Shown here in pieces: positions 16,141-25,770 of a DNA stretch of 64,000 bases (position 1 is its first letter; the number at the start of each line of letters is the position of its first letter). Where the stretch lies: NCBI RefSeq assembly GCF_029109325.1, contig NZ_JAQKQJ010000015.1:214039-278038 (forward strand). The letters run 5' to 3'. The position numbers and the translations under genes were made by a program. The notes below the pieces were generated by a model that worked only from the letters and a program-made list of their open reading frames with translations, searched no databases and was not told the origin of the DNA. This DNA is from Nodosilinea sp. PGN35. Its GTDB lineage: Bacteria > Cyanobacteriota > Cyanobacteriia > Phormidesmidales > Phormidesmidaceae.

Positions 16141-17007
16141 CTAGGCTGGGCACTCTTGAGCCGCAGCTAGATCCCAATCGTCGAAGGAGCGGGTCAGGCG
16201 AATTTGAGCCAGGGTAAAGACGACTGGAATCACCCGACTGTAGTTGGTCGCCACCGCTCGCCAGCCCAAATCGGCCAGAAACCAGCCCCACAGAGCCGGG
16301 CCCAGCACCGAGAGTATAGTTCGAGTAGCCCCATAGCGAGCAACACTGGTGGCTACCCCGCGAGAGGCCATCCGCAGGGCGAAGCGCTGGTGCATTTTGG
16401 TCAGCACGGTTCCGCCCCCCTTAACTAAAGCCTGCCGAGTTACTTCGTAGCGCGCCATGTGAAAGGCCATTTGGCGAGCAATGTGCTGAAGCAACCAGGG
16501 TTGTAGTACGGCGCTAACCGCTATGGCGCTACTGCCTTTGGCCAGCAGACTTAGGGGGTTGGCCTGGAGGGCTAGGGGCAGAGCTTGAAACTGGGCTGAG
16601 CCCTGCAGCGCGGTTTGGAGAGACTGCTGAAGGCGATCGCGCTCTGCCTGGGGAAGCTTTTTCCAGTTGCTGCGCAGCAGGTGCAAAAACACCTCGGCTT
16701 CTAGTTCATCGGTTGACCAGGCGACGGCGTAGGGCACTTTGAGGTAGCGACACACCTGAATCAAGGCCTGGCGGTAGGTAACTCGCTGACTTTTGCCATG
16801 GATTACCGTCAGACCATCGGCGGCCAAAAAACGGAAGCGGTGCTCAAGGCGGTCTAGCCACTGCTGTCGAGTACCGGCCTGCACCGCCAGGGGGTCAGAG
16901 TTTTGCCAATAGTCTAGCGGGTTAAACCGAGGCCGAAACAGCATTTCTGTCAGGGCCTGAAGTTCATCATCGGTTGCTAGCTCTAAAGCAGACCGCAGCT
17001 CATCCAC
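16141..17007 (-). CDS. YaaW family (UPF0174-like) protein
   Basis: 288 aa, function unknown. The opening LATDDELQALTEMLF is followed by FNPLDYW, the usual YaaW start. The C-terminal half holds small-residue-rich hydrophobic stretches (about 155-175, 215-250) that may insert into membranes. The reading frame begins with GTG at 17007; an ATG 4 bp inside is out of frame. It is divergent from the flavoprotein gene, with 99 bp between. It may form a unit with the DnaJ-like and DUF3143 genes downstream, all close together on the minus strand. Confidence 0.8.
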   Translation of the reverse strand: MDELRSALELATDDELQALTEMLFRPRFNPLDYWQNSDPLAVQAGTRQQWLDRLEHRFRFLAADGLTVIHGKSQRVTYRQALIQVCRYLKVPYAVAWSTDELEAEVFLHLLRSNWKKLPQAERDRLQQSLQTALQGSAQFQALPLALQANPLSLLAKGSSAIAVSAVLQPWLLQHIARQMAFHMARYEVTRQALVKGGGTVLTKMHQRFALRMASRGVATSVARYGATRTILSVLGPALWGWFLADLGWRAVATNYSRVIPVVFTLAQIRLTRSFDDWDLAAAQECPA

Positions 17008-17106
17008 TGGGTGTCACCGTTTAAAAACTGTCTTACATTTTTACACAATTCCCCAAGATAGGATGTTGGGCAACGGTTATAGAGAAAATTCCCAGGAGAG
17101 GCGGGC

Positions 17107-18156
17107 ATGGAGGATGTAGTGGTGATTGGGGCCGGGCTCAGCGGGCTGACGGCGGCCCAGCGGCTGCACCGGGAGGGCTACCGAGTCGTGGTGATTGATA
17201 AATCTCGCGGCCTCGGCGGTCGCCTGGCCACCCGTCGCCTAGGCTCTATCGCCATCGATCACGGCTGTCGATATTTACAGCCCTTTGCTGATCCGGTAGC
17301 CAGTCCGCTGCCTGCCCTGCTGGCGGCGGAGGTGCTTCGCCCCTGGCGACCAGAGAGTTTTGAACTCAGCTCCGACAACGCACTGACGGCGGTGCCGCCG
17401 CAGGTGCTCTATGGGGCTCCTCAGGGCATGAGTGCCGTAGCCAAAACGCTCGCCGTGGACTTGACTGTTCAGCGCCACTGGCTGGCTACAGCCCTACAGC
17501 CCTTACCCAGGGGCTGGCGTATTGAGGGCCAGTTCTTGGGTGAGGCTCAACCGACGCCCCCAGAGACCTTTGAGGCCAGGGCCGTGATCGTGGCCATCCC
17601 TGCGCCCCAGGCGATCGCCCTGATCGGCACAGCCGCCCAGCACCATCCAGAGCTAAGGGAGCTGTGTCACCAGCTTCAGGATGTAACCTTTGAAGCTGTG
17701 ATTACAGTTATGGCAGGCTACGGCAACCAAGCAGCCAGGCTGCCGAACCAGCAGGGCACAGAAGGTTGGATGGTTGCCAGCGACACCCATCCAACCCTGC
17801 GATGGTTAGCCCTAGACAGCAGCAAGCGCACGACTCCCCAAGACTCGGTAGTAGTACTCCACAGCAGTGCGGCCTTTGCGGCTGAGGTGCTCGAGCAGTC
17901 TGATTTAGAGCCCGCAGGTAAAACGCTGCTGACAGCAGCAGCCAGCTTAGGGGATTGGCTGTCATCGCCCCAGTGGATGCAGGTTCATCGCTGGCGCTAC
18001 GGATTTGTGCGTCGTGCCCTGGGGAGAGATATTCTCAGTCATGCCGCCATACCCACGCTAGTGGGCTGCGGCGACTGGTGCCAGGGAGGCAATGCTGAAG
18101 GGGCGATCGCCGCAGGAAATCGTGCCGCCGTCGCCACTGCCAGGGCTCTTGGCTAG
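17107..18156 (+). CDS. FAD-dependent oxidoreductase, renalase-like
   Basis: 349 aa flavoprotein. The dinucleotide-binding motif GAGLSGLTAA is at residues 8-17, followed by the acidic end of strand 2 (VIDKSRGLGGR) and the ATRR segment typical of the renalase/amine-oxidase branch. The C-terminal FAD segment VGCGDWCQGGNAEGAIAAG completes the fold. Renalases oxidise isomeric dihydronicotinamides, but the substrate in cyanobacteria is unproven. The ATG at 17107 has GAGAGG just upstream (17096-17101). It is a single gene, divergent from the YaaW-like gene. Confidence 0.88.
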   Translation: MEDVVVIGAGLSGLTAAQRLHREGYRVVVIDKSRGLGGRLATRRLGSIAIDHGCRYLQPFADPVASPLPALLAAEVLRPWRPESFELSSDNALTAVPPQVLYGAPQGMSAVAKTLAVDLTVQRHWLATALQPLPRGWRIEGQFLGEAQPTPPETFEARAVIVAIPAPQAIALIGTAAQHHPELRELCHQLQDVTFEAVITVMAGYGNQAARLPNQQGTEGWMVASDTHPTLRWLALDSSKRTTPQDSVVVLHSSAAFAAEVLEQSDLEPAGKTLLTAAASLGDWLSSPQWMQVHRWRYGFVRRALGRDILSHAAIPTLVGCGDWCQGGNAEGAIAAGNRAAVATARALG

Positions 18157-18348
18157 CCGCTCTGCGGTTGTTAGGCGCATGCTGCCGACACCCAGCCAAC
18201 CCAGGACAGGCCTGGAGCCAGGAACCGGTGCAGTGCTAGCGATCCCATGGCCAGACTCCGGGTCATCGGTACAGACTCGCATTGCCCGTTCACCCTGATG
18301 CCCAGGCACAGCCTGGCAACGGGGGGCAGCGCATACTGCACCAACCCT

Positions 18349-18528
18349 CTAGGCGTTGTTGCTAGAGTAATCGCTGTTCTCTTTGTCCTCGCTGCCCTCT
18401 TCATCGGTAGCGCCAGAACTATTGCGGCGGAAGAAACGCTGGTTGCCCGACCGCTTTTTGCGAAACTTGCGAGCGTAAGCTTGATTGCGCAGGGCTTTTT
18501 CTTTTTTTGGATTGCGACGCTTAGACAT
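18349..18528 (-). CDS. Small basic protein, 59 aa
   Basis: The ATG at 18528 is preceded by GAGG at a good distance, and the frame runs to TAG at 18349-18351. The N-terminal two-thirds is very basic (MSKRRNPKKEKALRNQAYAR, then KFRKKRSGNQRFFRR). The last 20 residues are acidic and Ser/Asn-rich. I recall small proteins with a near-identical SKRRN-KKEK start as widespread cyanobacterial hypotheticals. The basic part suggests RNA or ribosome binding, which is inference. It lies between the flavoprotein and gltS; the plus-strand frame over it is its shadow. Confidence 0.75.
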   Translation of the reverse strand: MSKRRNPKKEKALRNQAYARKFRKKRSGNQRFFRRNSSGATDEEGSEDKENSDYSSNNA

Positions 18529-18782
18529 TCAATAACCTCAGACAACAGGGCAGGGGTGATCAGCAAACAAAGAATGACAGTTGCATGGGAGTTCCCCAGC
18601 GTTAGGGAAGCGCTATCTGCCACTGCGGAGGCTGCAAAAATGCCGCGCTCACCCTAACCAAACACTCTGCCCGCACAGGCACCGTTGCTCACGATGTGCC
18701 ATGACCAGAGGTTTACTGTAGCACATAGGGATACCTTCGCCGAGACAGACCGGGAAGACAGGGAAGCCTTCCCCATTGCTGT

Positions 18783-21700
18783 CTAGGACTGGCTGGGGCT
18801 CAACACCTTTGCCGCCTCGGTGGGGTCAGGGTTGGCCTCGGGGGTATCGGCCTCCGACGGCGGTACTATCTGCCAAAACTGGGGCAGATACTCGCTCCAG
18901 TTAGCCAGGATTTTCTCGGCCTTGGGGCTGCCGGTATGGGCCAGATGAGCTTCGATCAGCGATCTAAGCTGGGCCTCTCCGGCGGGGGTAATCACCCGCT
19001 GCACCTTAACGATTTCGGGGTTGACCCGCACCGGGAAACCGCCCGTCTCATCGAGGAAATAGCCCAGGCCGCCGGTCATGCCCGCGCCTACGTTGCGGCC
19101 TACGGAACCGAGAACTACGACAACGCCGCCGGTCATGTATTCACAGCAGTGATCGCCAGCCCCCTCAATCACCGCCTGGCCTTTGGAGTTGCGGACGGCA
19201 AAGCGTTCTCCGGCGGTGCCCAGGGCGTAGAGGGTGCCGCCCGTGGCACCGTACAGACAGGTGTTGCCCACAATCACGTTGGTGGAGGGGTCGTAGGTGA
19301 TGCCAGCGGGGGGCTTGACTACAATTTCACCGCCGTGCAGGCCCTTGCCGACGTAGTCGTTGGCTTCGCCCACCAGGGTGAGGGTCATACCCGGCAGATT
19401 AAAAGCGCCAAAGCTCTGGCCAGCACTGCCCTCAAAGGTGAGGTTGAGCTGGCCTTCAAAACCAGAGTTGCCATACTTTTCGGCGATCGCCCCGGCAACC
19501 CGCGCCCCAAGGGTGCGATCGGTGGTGACAACGGAGTAGGTCTTCGCCACCGTCCCCTGGTTTTGAATGGCAGTCTGCACGTCGGCATCGGCCAGAATCT
19601 CGTCATCGAGCACCGGGCCGTTGCTGTGCACAGGCTCGTGGGTCAGCCAGGAGCGATCGCCCTGGCCGTCGGGCAAGTTCATCAACGTTGAGAGGTCGAG
19701 CCCCTGGGTCTTGGCCAGGGAGACGCCCTGGCGGGGTTTGAGCAGGTCGGCCCGACCCACGATGTCGAGCAGCGAGCGGTAGCCCAGGCGGGCCAGCAGC
19801 GATCGCACTTCTTCGGCAATGTAATAGAAGAAATTCACCACGTGCTCAGGCACCCCGGTAAATCGCTGGCGCAGCTCTTCTTTTTGGGTGGCGACCCCCA
19901 CCGGGCAGTTGTTGGTGTGGCAGACCCGCGCCATGATGCAGCCCTCGGCGATCATGGCAATGGAGCCAAAGCCGAATTCTTCGGCCCCCATCAGCGCCCC
20001 CATGACTACGTCCCAGCCGGTTTTGAGGCCGCCATCGACGCGCAGGGTGACGCGATCGCGCAGCGCGTTGTCCATCAGCACCTTGTGTACCTCAGTCAGG
20101 CCCAGTTCCCAGGGCACCCCGGCGTGCTTGATGGAGCTGAGGGGCGAGGCCCCGGTGCCGCCGTCGTGGCCCGACACCTGAATCACGTCGGCGTTGGCCT
20201 TGGCGACTCCGGCGGCAATGGTGCCAATGCCAACTTCAGAGACCAGTTTTACCGACACCCCGGCTTTGGGGTTGATCTGGTGCAGGTCGAAGATCAGCTG
20301 AGCCAGGTCTTCAATGGAATAGATATCGTGGTGGGGCGGCGGTGAGATCAGAGCCACGCCGGGTTTTGAGCGCCGCAGCATGGCGATGTAGGGGCTGACT
20401 TTTTTGCCGGGCAGTTGGCCGCCTTCGCCGGGCTTGGCCCCCTGGGCCAGCTTGATTTCGATCTGATCGGCGTGCATCAGGTACTCAGGGGTGACCCCAA
20501 AACGGCCCGAGGCCACCTGCTTGATAGCGGAACTGGCGGTGTCGCCGTTCTTTAGCCCCCGCAGGTGGGAAAAGGTGGGGGAATTGCCCTCGCCGTCCAC
20601 ATCGGAGAGTACTTTGAAGCGCACCGGGTCTTCGCCCCCCTCCCCGGAGTTGGACTTGCCGCCGATGCGGTTCATGGCGATCGCCAATACTTCGTGGGCC
20701 TCGCGGGACAGCGCCCCCAGGGACATGCCCCCAGTGCAGAAGCGGCGCATAATCGCCGCTGCCGACTCCACCTGGTCGATGGAAATGGGCGAGCGATCGC
20801 TCTCAAAGTCCAGCAGATCCCGCAGAGCGGTGACCGGGCGATTTTCAAGCTGGGCCCGGTACAGCTCGTAGTGGTCGTACTGGCGATCGGCCACGGCTTT
20901 GTGCAGCAGCTTGCTCATGGCCGGGTTGTTCATGTGGTACTCGCCGCTGGGCCGCGACTGCACAAAGCCCATGTTTTGCAGGCGCTTGACGGTCAGCTCT
21001 GGGAAGGCCCGCTGGTGGAAGCGAATCGTCTCCTGGGCCAGATCGACGAGGGAAAGGCCGCCCAGCCGCGAAGTGGTGCCCCGAAAGGCCAAATCCAGCA
21101 GGTCGGGGCCGATGCCAATGGCTTCAAAAATCTGCGCCCCTCGGTAGCTGGTAATCAGCGAGATGCCCATTTTGGAGAGAATTTTCAGCAACCCTGCATC
21201 CACCGCCTTGCGATAGTTGTCCTGGGCACCGTTGAGGGTGGTCACCGGCAGTTTGCCGGTCTCCATCAGCTTTTGGGTGCGGCTGTCGGCCCACCAGTGG
21301 CGCACCGACTCCAGCGCCAGGTAGGGGCATACGGCGCTGGCCCCGTAGCCAATTAGGCAGGCAAAGTGGTGAGTGCTCCAGACCTGGGCCGTATCGGCCA
21401 CCAGGGAGGCCCGCATGCGCAGCCCGTTGCGAATCAGGTGGTGGTGCACAGCCCCCACCGCCAGCAGGGGAGGAATATAGCTCATCTCCGCCCTGAGGGG
21501 AGCGGGGTTGCCCTGCCCATCGACGCGATCGCTCAGCACCAGAATTGTCTGGCCGTCCTTGACCGCCGCGTCAGCGCGATCGCACAGCTCCGCCACCGCC
21601 TTAGCTAAACCAGCCGGGCCATCGGCGATGGAGTACAGCGTCGAAATTGTCGTCGCGGCAAACCCCGAGCGGCGGATCTGCTCCAGCTCCACCTCATTGA

Positions 21701-23480
21701 TCACCGGACTTTCTAGATTCAGCAGGCGGGCGTATTCGGGCTTTTCGTCCAGCAAGTTGCCCTGGGCCCCAAGCTGGGTGGTCAACGACATCACCAGCCG
21801 CTCCCGCAGGGGGTCAATGGCCGGGTTGGTCACCTGGGCAAAGCGCTGCTTGAAATAGTCGTAGAGCAGGTGGGGCTTGTCGGAGAGCACCGCGTGGGGA
21901 GTGTCGTCGCCCATGCAGTAGGTGGGCTCCTTGCCCTGGGCCGCCATGTCCTGGATGATCATGTCCACGTCTTCGACGGTGTAGCCAAAGGCGCTCTGCT
22001 GGCGCAGCAGATCCTCCCCAGAGTAGAGGGTGACTTCGCTAAACAGCTGAGGTTGAATGTCCGCCCGGTGATCCTTCAACCACTGGCCGTAGGGCTGCCG
22101 GGTGGCCACCCGCTGCTTAATGTCCCAGTTCTTGAGAATCTCGTTGGTGTGCAGATCCACGGAGATCATCTGGCCGGGGCCGAGCCGCCCCTTCTCCACA
22201 ATGTCCCCTGGGGCCACCTCCAGCACTCCGGCCTCCGAAGACACCATCAGCAGATCATCGTTAGTGATCACGTAGCGGGCCGGGCGCAGACCGTTGCGAT
22301 CCAGGGTGGCCCCCACCTGGGTGCCGTCACTAAAGACAATCAGAGCCGGGCCGTCCCAAGGCTCCTGCAACCCGCTGTAATAATCGTAAAAGTTGATGAT
22401 TTCGGGATGGGCGTCTAGCTCAGGCTGGTTGTGGTAAGCCTCGGGCACCATCATCATCAGGGCTTCCTGGGGAGAACGGCCCGATCGCACCAGCAGCTCC
22501 ATAACGTTGTCGAGGTTGGCAGAGTCGCTGTTCTCGGCGTTGACGATGGGCTTGAGCAGCTCAAAGCGATCGCCCCACGCCGGATGGTAGAGATCCGCCT
22601 GGCGGGCCATCATCCAGTTGATATTGCCCACCAGGGTGTTGATTTCGCCGTTGTGGCCCAGCAGCCGCATGGGGTGGGCCAGGGGCCACTTGGGCATGGT
22701 GTTGGTGCTAAACCGGCGGTGATACACCGCAAAGGGACTGACGTAGGCGGGGTCACGCAGATCGTCGTAGAACGCCTTCAGCACCGCCGATCGCACCATG
22801 CCCTTGTACACAATCGTGCGACAGGAACAGGAACACACGTAAAAATCCTTTAGCTCGGCCACAGCGGTTGGCCCCAAATCGCCAGGAGCAATGGCCGCCT
22901 TGGCCACCAAATGCAGCACCTGACGACGCACCAGGTACAGCCGCCGCTCCAGGTCTTCACCGGCCTCCGTCGCCGAGGCGATAATCAGCTGCTCAATGCG
23001 AGGCTGGAACTGCTTTGCCAGCGCTCCCAGCACCTCGGGGCGCACGGGCACAGCGCGCCACCCCACAACGCTCAACCCTTCGCCTCGAACCACTTGCTCG
23101 AAGGTGTGGCGCACAAAGGCAGCGGCCTCGTCGTGGCCAGGCAGAAAGATCATCGCTACGCCAGTGCGCTGGCTGTCTAGCGCCCCATCCCCTTGTTCCC
23201 CGGCCCAGCGGTTCAGCACTGCCCACGGAATTGCGGTCATCACCCCGGCCCCGTCCCCAGAATCCTGATCGGCGCAGCAGCCGCCCCGATGCTCCATACA
23301 GTCAAGGGCGGCGAGGGCTTTGGCCACCAAAGCGTGGCTAGCACGGTTCTGGCGATCGGCTAAAAAGCCTACGCCACAGGCATCGCGTTCTTCGACTAAC
23401 GACTTGGGGCCCCAGTTCGGCCATTCAGAGCGGGAGTGCTGCTGGGGTTGGTAGGGTTGATTCACAGGTGTACGTCCCAT
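18783..23480 (-). CDS. gltS: Ferredoxin-dependent glutamate synthase
   Basis: Makes glutamate from glutamine and 2-oxoglutarate with photosynthetically reduced ferredoxin, the second step of the GS-GOGAT ammonium-assimilation cycle. It is 1565 aa, full length. Residues 1-34 are a propeptide removed before Cys35 (ERDACGVGF), the N-terminal nucleophile of the class II glutaminase domain (to about 430). The synthase half begins near MSLGALSREAHE, with the FMN site in GGKSNSGEGGED. The 3Fe-4S cysteines are in CIMARVCHTNNCPVG, near residue 1180. The C-terminal beta-helix has repeated glycine motifs. Also named glsF in some species. The start is ATG 23480. No NtcA box (GTA-N8-TAC) was found by eye upstream. 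Confidence 0.98.
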   Translation of the reverse strand: MGRTPVNQPYQPQQHSRSEWPNWGPKSLVEERDACGVGFLADRQNRASHALVAKALAALDCMEHRGGCCADQDSGDGAGVMTAIPWAVLNRWAGEQGDGALDSQRTGVAMIFLPGHDEAAAFVRHTFEQVVRGEGLSVVGWRAVPVRPEVLGALAKQFQPRIEQLIIASATEAGEDLERRLYLVRRQVLHLVAKAAIAPGDLGPTAVAELKDFYVCSCSCRTIVYKGMVRSAVLKAFYDDLRDPAYVSPFAVYHRRFSTNTMPKWPLAHPMRLLGHNGEINTLVGNINWMMARQADLYHPAWGDRFELLKPIVNAENSDSANLDNVMELLVRSGRSPQEALMMMVPEAYHNQPELDAHPEIINFYDYYSGLQEPWDGPALIVFSDGTQVGATLDRNGLRPARYVITNDDLLMVSSEAGVLEVAPGDIVEKGRLGPGQMISVDLHTNEILKNWDIKQRVATRQPYGQWLKDHRADIQPQLFSEVTLYSGEDLLRQQSAFGYTVEDVDMIIQDMAAQGKEPTYCMGDDTPHAVLSDKPHLLYDYFKQRFAQVTNPAIDPLRERLVMSLTTQLGAQGNLLDEKPEYARLLNLESPVINEVELEQIRRSGFAATTISTLYSIADGPAGLAKAVAELCDRADAAVKDGQTILVLSDRVDGQGNPAPLRAEMSYIPPLLAVGAVHHHLIRNGLRMRASLVADTAQVWSTHHFACLIGYGASAVCPYLALESVRHWWADSRTQKLMETGKLPVTTLNGAQDNYRKAVDAGLLKILSKMGISLITSYRGAQIFEAIGIGPDLLDLAFRGTTSRLGGLSLVDLAQETIRFHQRAFPELTVKRLQNMGFVQSRPSGEYHMNNPAMSKLLHKAVADRQYDHYELYRAQLENRPVTALRDLLDFESDRSPISIDQVESAAAIMRRFCTGGMSLGALSREAHEVLAIAMNRIGGKSNSGEGGEDPVRFKVLSDVDGEGNSPTFSHLRGLKNGDTASSAIKQVASGRFGVTPEYLMHADQIEIKLAQGAKPGEGGQLPGKKVSPYIAMLRRSKPGVALISPPPHHDIYSIEDLAQLIFDLHQINPKAGVSVKLVSEVGIGTIAAGVAKANADVIQVSGHDGGTGASPLSSIKHAGVPWELGLTEVHKVLMDNALRDRVTLRVDGGLKTGWDVVMGALMGAEEFGFGSIAMIAEGCIMARVCHTNNCPVGVATQKEELRQRFTGVPEHVVNFFYYIAEEVRSLLARLGYRSLLDIVGRADLLKPRQGVSLAKTQGLDLSTLMNLPDGQGDRSWLTHEPVHSNGPVLDDEILADADVQTAIQNQGTVAKTYSVVTTDRTLGARVAGAIAEKYGNSGFEGQLNLTFEGSAGQSFGAFNLPGMTLTLVGEANDYVGKGLHGGEIVVKPPAGITYDPSTNVIVGNTCLYGATGGTLYALGTAGERFAVRNSKGQAVIEGAGDHCCEYMTGGVVVVLGSVGRNVGAGMTGGLGYFLDETGGFPVRVNPEIVKVQRVITPAGEAQLRSLIEAHLAHTGSPKAEKILANWSEYLPQFWQIVPPSEADTPEANPDPTEAAKVLSPSQS

Positions 23481-23592
23481 GGGAAACGAAGGGGTGGTAA
23501 AAACAGAGCAACAAATCTAGCTGGGAAAACCAGCCTAGCAGCCCGCACTCGCGGCGAAACGGCAGAGGCTTTAATCGTTTGGCGGGGCATCT

Positions 23593-23604
23593 GGGGGGGG
23601 GGGG
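23593..23604. repeat. G12 homopolymer tract upstream of gltS
   Basis: Twelve consecutive G on the plus strand (C12 on the gltS strand), 113 bp before the gltS start codon. Such tracts are prone to slippage and to assembly error. Confidence 0.8.
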
Positions 23605-23762
23605 TAAAAATTGAGCCGAAAAACAGTTTTGGCCCAGTATTGATTTTAGAAACCCAGGGCGCATCCTGCCCTTGAGCCCGCCCCGGGTCACAGCCTCGCA
23701 TTTTGCTGACGGGAACTAGAGGCCGCAGCCCGAGTCATAGAGCGATGACGCACTCGACGCTG

Positions 23763-23802
23763 TATCAGTAATTTACAGACTTTATCAGTAGTTTACAAAC
23801 CT
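23763..23802. repeat. Tandem 20-bp direct repeat, possible regulator site
   Basis: Two adjacent units, TATCAGTAATTTACAGACTT and TATCAGTAGTTTACAAACCT, differing at three positions. Each carries a partly symmetric GTANTTTAC core. Placed in the divergent promoter region, they could be paired operator sites. Confidence 0.5.
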
Positions 23803-23949
23803 TAGGCCCCCCTGTCGTCACAGCTTCTTAGAATTGAGCGGCAGTAACGGTAGCGATTGTTTCAAAACCCTCCCGAAATGCGCTCAAGGGCCTGAAAGTT
23901 GGTTCTACTATTCTGTAAAATTCAGCTCTCCTTATCCCAAGCCGCTCCT

Positions 23950-25767
23950 ATGGTTAGATGGCCGATCTCAGCCCTACTGTCCCCTCAGACCGTCCCAGGG
24001 CGTCGCTGGCCTACGGGGCTGGTCAGATGGATCAGCCTGGGACTCCTGAGCGCGATCGCCCCCTGGCCCGCTGAGGCTATGCCCGTCGCCGCCCCGCCTG
24101 CGGCGGCCAGCCTAACCAGCACTGCTGCCGCTCCCACCGCCCAGGGCCAAACCCTGATTCTCAACGGCCGTCAAGTCGCCATCCCCTGGCGGGTGGTCAA
24201 TGGCCAGATTGGCCTGGCCGACTACGGTCTAACTGAGCACCTGGGGGTGACGCTCCTCAGCAGCGGTGACCCCAGTCGGCAACCCGTGCAGTGGTTTAGC
24301 GATCCGGGCAGCCCGGTGGAGCTGACGGCCTGGGTGCAGGGCGGCTATCGATTCCTTGACCTGGGGCCTTTGGCGGTTCGCCACGGCTGGCAGGTGCAGC
24401 CCCAGGCAGGTACCCTACAGCTGTCCACGGCTCCGGCCCAAGTTCTAGGGCTGCGCCGGGTGCCCCAGCCCGGTGGCGAACGGCTGATTGTCGATCTCTC
24501 GGGCCCCGTGCCCGCCGCGCTAACCGACAGCGACGATGCCCTGACGCTCACCTTAGGGGCCACCGCCACCAGTCGGGTGATTGCGGATGCCATCGCCGCC
24601 CCTGCCGGAGCCTACCTGGGGTCGCTGACAATCACTTCCACTGGCGGCGAACTTCGCCTCCAGGCCAGTGCCAGCCATCCGCCCCGCCTGAGCACCCAGG
24701 CCAATCCCCCTCAACTTATCATCGACGTGCGGGCCGACAGTCTCCAGTCCCACAGCATTGCCTGGGCCCCCGGATTGCGTTGGCAACAACGGTATGTCTC
24801 CGTAGCCGGGCAGCCGTTTCCCGTGTACTACCTCCAGATCGATCCGACCCAGGCCAGCCTGCGCCCCATCTGGACTGACCCGACAACAGCGGTGGGCACC
24901 GCCCCACTGACCACTATCGCCCAGCGCTGGCAGGCCACCGCCGCCATCAACGCGGGGTTTTTCAACCGCAACAATCAGTACCCCCTCGGAGCCGTGCGCA
25001 CCAACCAAACCTGGATTTCAGGCCCCATCCTCAGTCGCGGCGTGGTGGGGTGGACTGATCAGGGACAGGTACGGATGGAGCGTCTGGCGCTGCAGCAGAC
25101 CCTCACCACCGCCAGCGGCCAGCGCTTTTCGGTATTGGCCATCAACAGCGGCTATGTGCAGGCGGGCATTGGTCTCTACACCCCCGCCTGGGGGCCAACT
25201 TACCGCCCCATCATCGAAGGCGAAACCGTAGTCACAGTGGTGAATGACGTAGTTACGGCCCAGCAGCCCGCGAGCACAATTGGCCCTGGGGGAGTCCAGA
25301 TTCCCGCCGACGGCTATGTGCTGGCGCTGCGATCCTACGCTACCGCAGCTCAGGCTTTGCCCCCAGGGCAGCGGGTTGCCCTGGCCTCCGATCTCCTGCC
25401 TGCAACCATGGAGTCTTTTCCCCACCTAGTGGGCGGTGGCCCGCTGCTGATTCGCGATCGCACCCTGGTGCTCAACGCCCAGCTAGAGCAGTTTAGCGCC
25501 GTCTTTGGCACCCAGGCGGCCCCCCGCAGCGCCATCGGTCTCACCGCCACGGGCGAAATTTTGCTGGTGGCTGTCCACAATAGCCCCCTTGGCCCCGGCC
25601 CCACCCTCGATCAGCTGGCTCAGATCATGCTTCAGCTCGGCAGCACCGACGCCCTCAACCTGGACGGCGGCAGCTCCGCCAGCCTCTACCTGGGCGGACG
25701 GCTGATCAATCGCTCCCCCCGCACGGCGGCCCGAGTGAGTAATGGCATTGGGCTATTTTTTCCCTAG
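23950..25767 (+). CDS. Secreted phosphodiester glycosidase family protein
   Basis: 605 aa from ATG 23950; a TTG at 23899 would only lengthen the N-terminus. A signal peptide lies at residues about 20-43 with a probable cleavage after PAEA, so the protein is exported. The middle part (about 60-290) contains beta-rich segments including GGERLIVDLSGPVP, which looks AMIN-like. The C-terminal 270 residues are a phosphodiester glycosidase (NAGPA/DUF2233) domain with NAGFFNRNNQYP, VGGGPLL, PRSAIG and LNLDGGSSASL. Relatives act on N-acetylglucosamine phosphodiesters or on exopolysaccharides; the substrate here is unknown. A second gene with this domain occurs at 33986. Confidence 0.88.
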   Translation: MVRWPISALLSPQTVPGRRWPTGLVRWISLGLLSAIAPWPAEAMPVAAPPAAASLTSTAAAPTAQGQTLILNGRQVAIPWRVVNGQIGLADYGLTEHLGVTLLSSGDPSRQPVQWFSDPGSPVELTAWVQGGYRFLDLGPLAVRHGWQVQPQAGTLQLSTAPAQVLGLRRVPQPGGERLIVDLSGPVPAALTDSDDALTLTLGATATSRVIADAIAAPAGAYLGSLTITSTGGELRLQASASHPPRLSTQANPPQLIIDVRADSLQSHSIAWAPGLRWQQRYVSVAGQPFPVYYLQIDPTQASLRPIWTDPTTAVGTAPLTTIAQRWQATAAINAGFFNRNNQYPLGAVRTNQTWISGPILSRGVVGWTDQGQVRMERLALQQTLTTASGQRFSVLAINSGYVQAGIGLYTPAWGPTYRPIIEGETVVTVVNDVVTAQQPASTIGPGGVQIPADGYVLALRSYATAAQALPPGQRVALASDLLPATMESFPHLVGGGPLLIRDRTLVLNAQLEQFSAVFGTQAAPRSAIGLTATGEILLVAVHNSPLGPGPTLDQLAQIMLQLGSTDALNLDGGSSASLYLGGRLINRSPRTAARVSNGIGLFFP

Positions 25768-25770
25768 GCC

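Larger units (their letters stand above)
23481..23949. other. Divergent region between gltS and the phosphodiester glycosidase gene
   Basis: 469 bp with promoters for both directions but no gene. It contains a G12 homopolymer (23593-23604) and a near-perfect 20-bp tandem repeat (23763-23802), listed separately. Confidence 0.5.

Noticed and set aside
18247..18657. 136-codon plus-strand frame
   Set aside because: Antisense to the 59-aa basic protein, which has a ribosome-binding site and a coherent composition.
23700..23740. Resemblance to part of a glutamine riboswitch (GACGGGAACTAG) near gltS
   Set aside because: It is on the strand opposite to gltS and lacks the remaining conserved parts.
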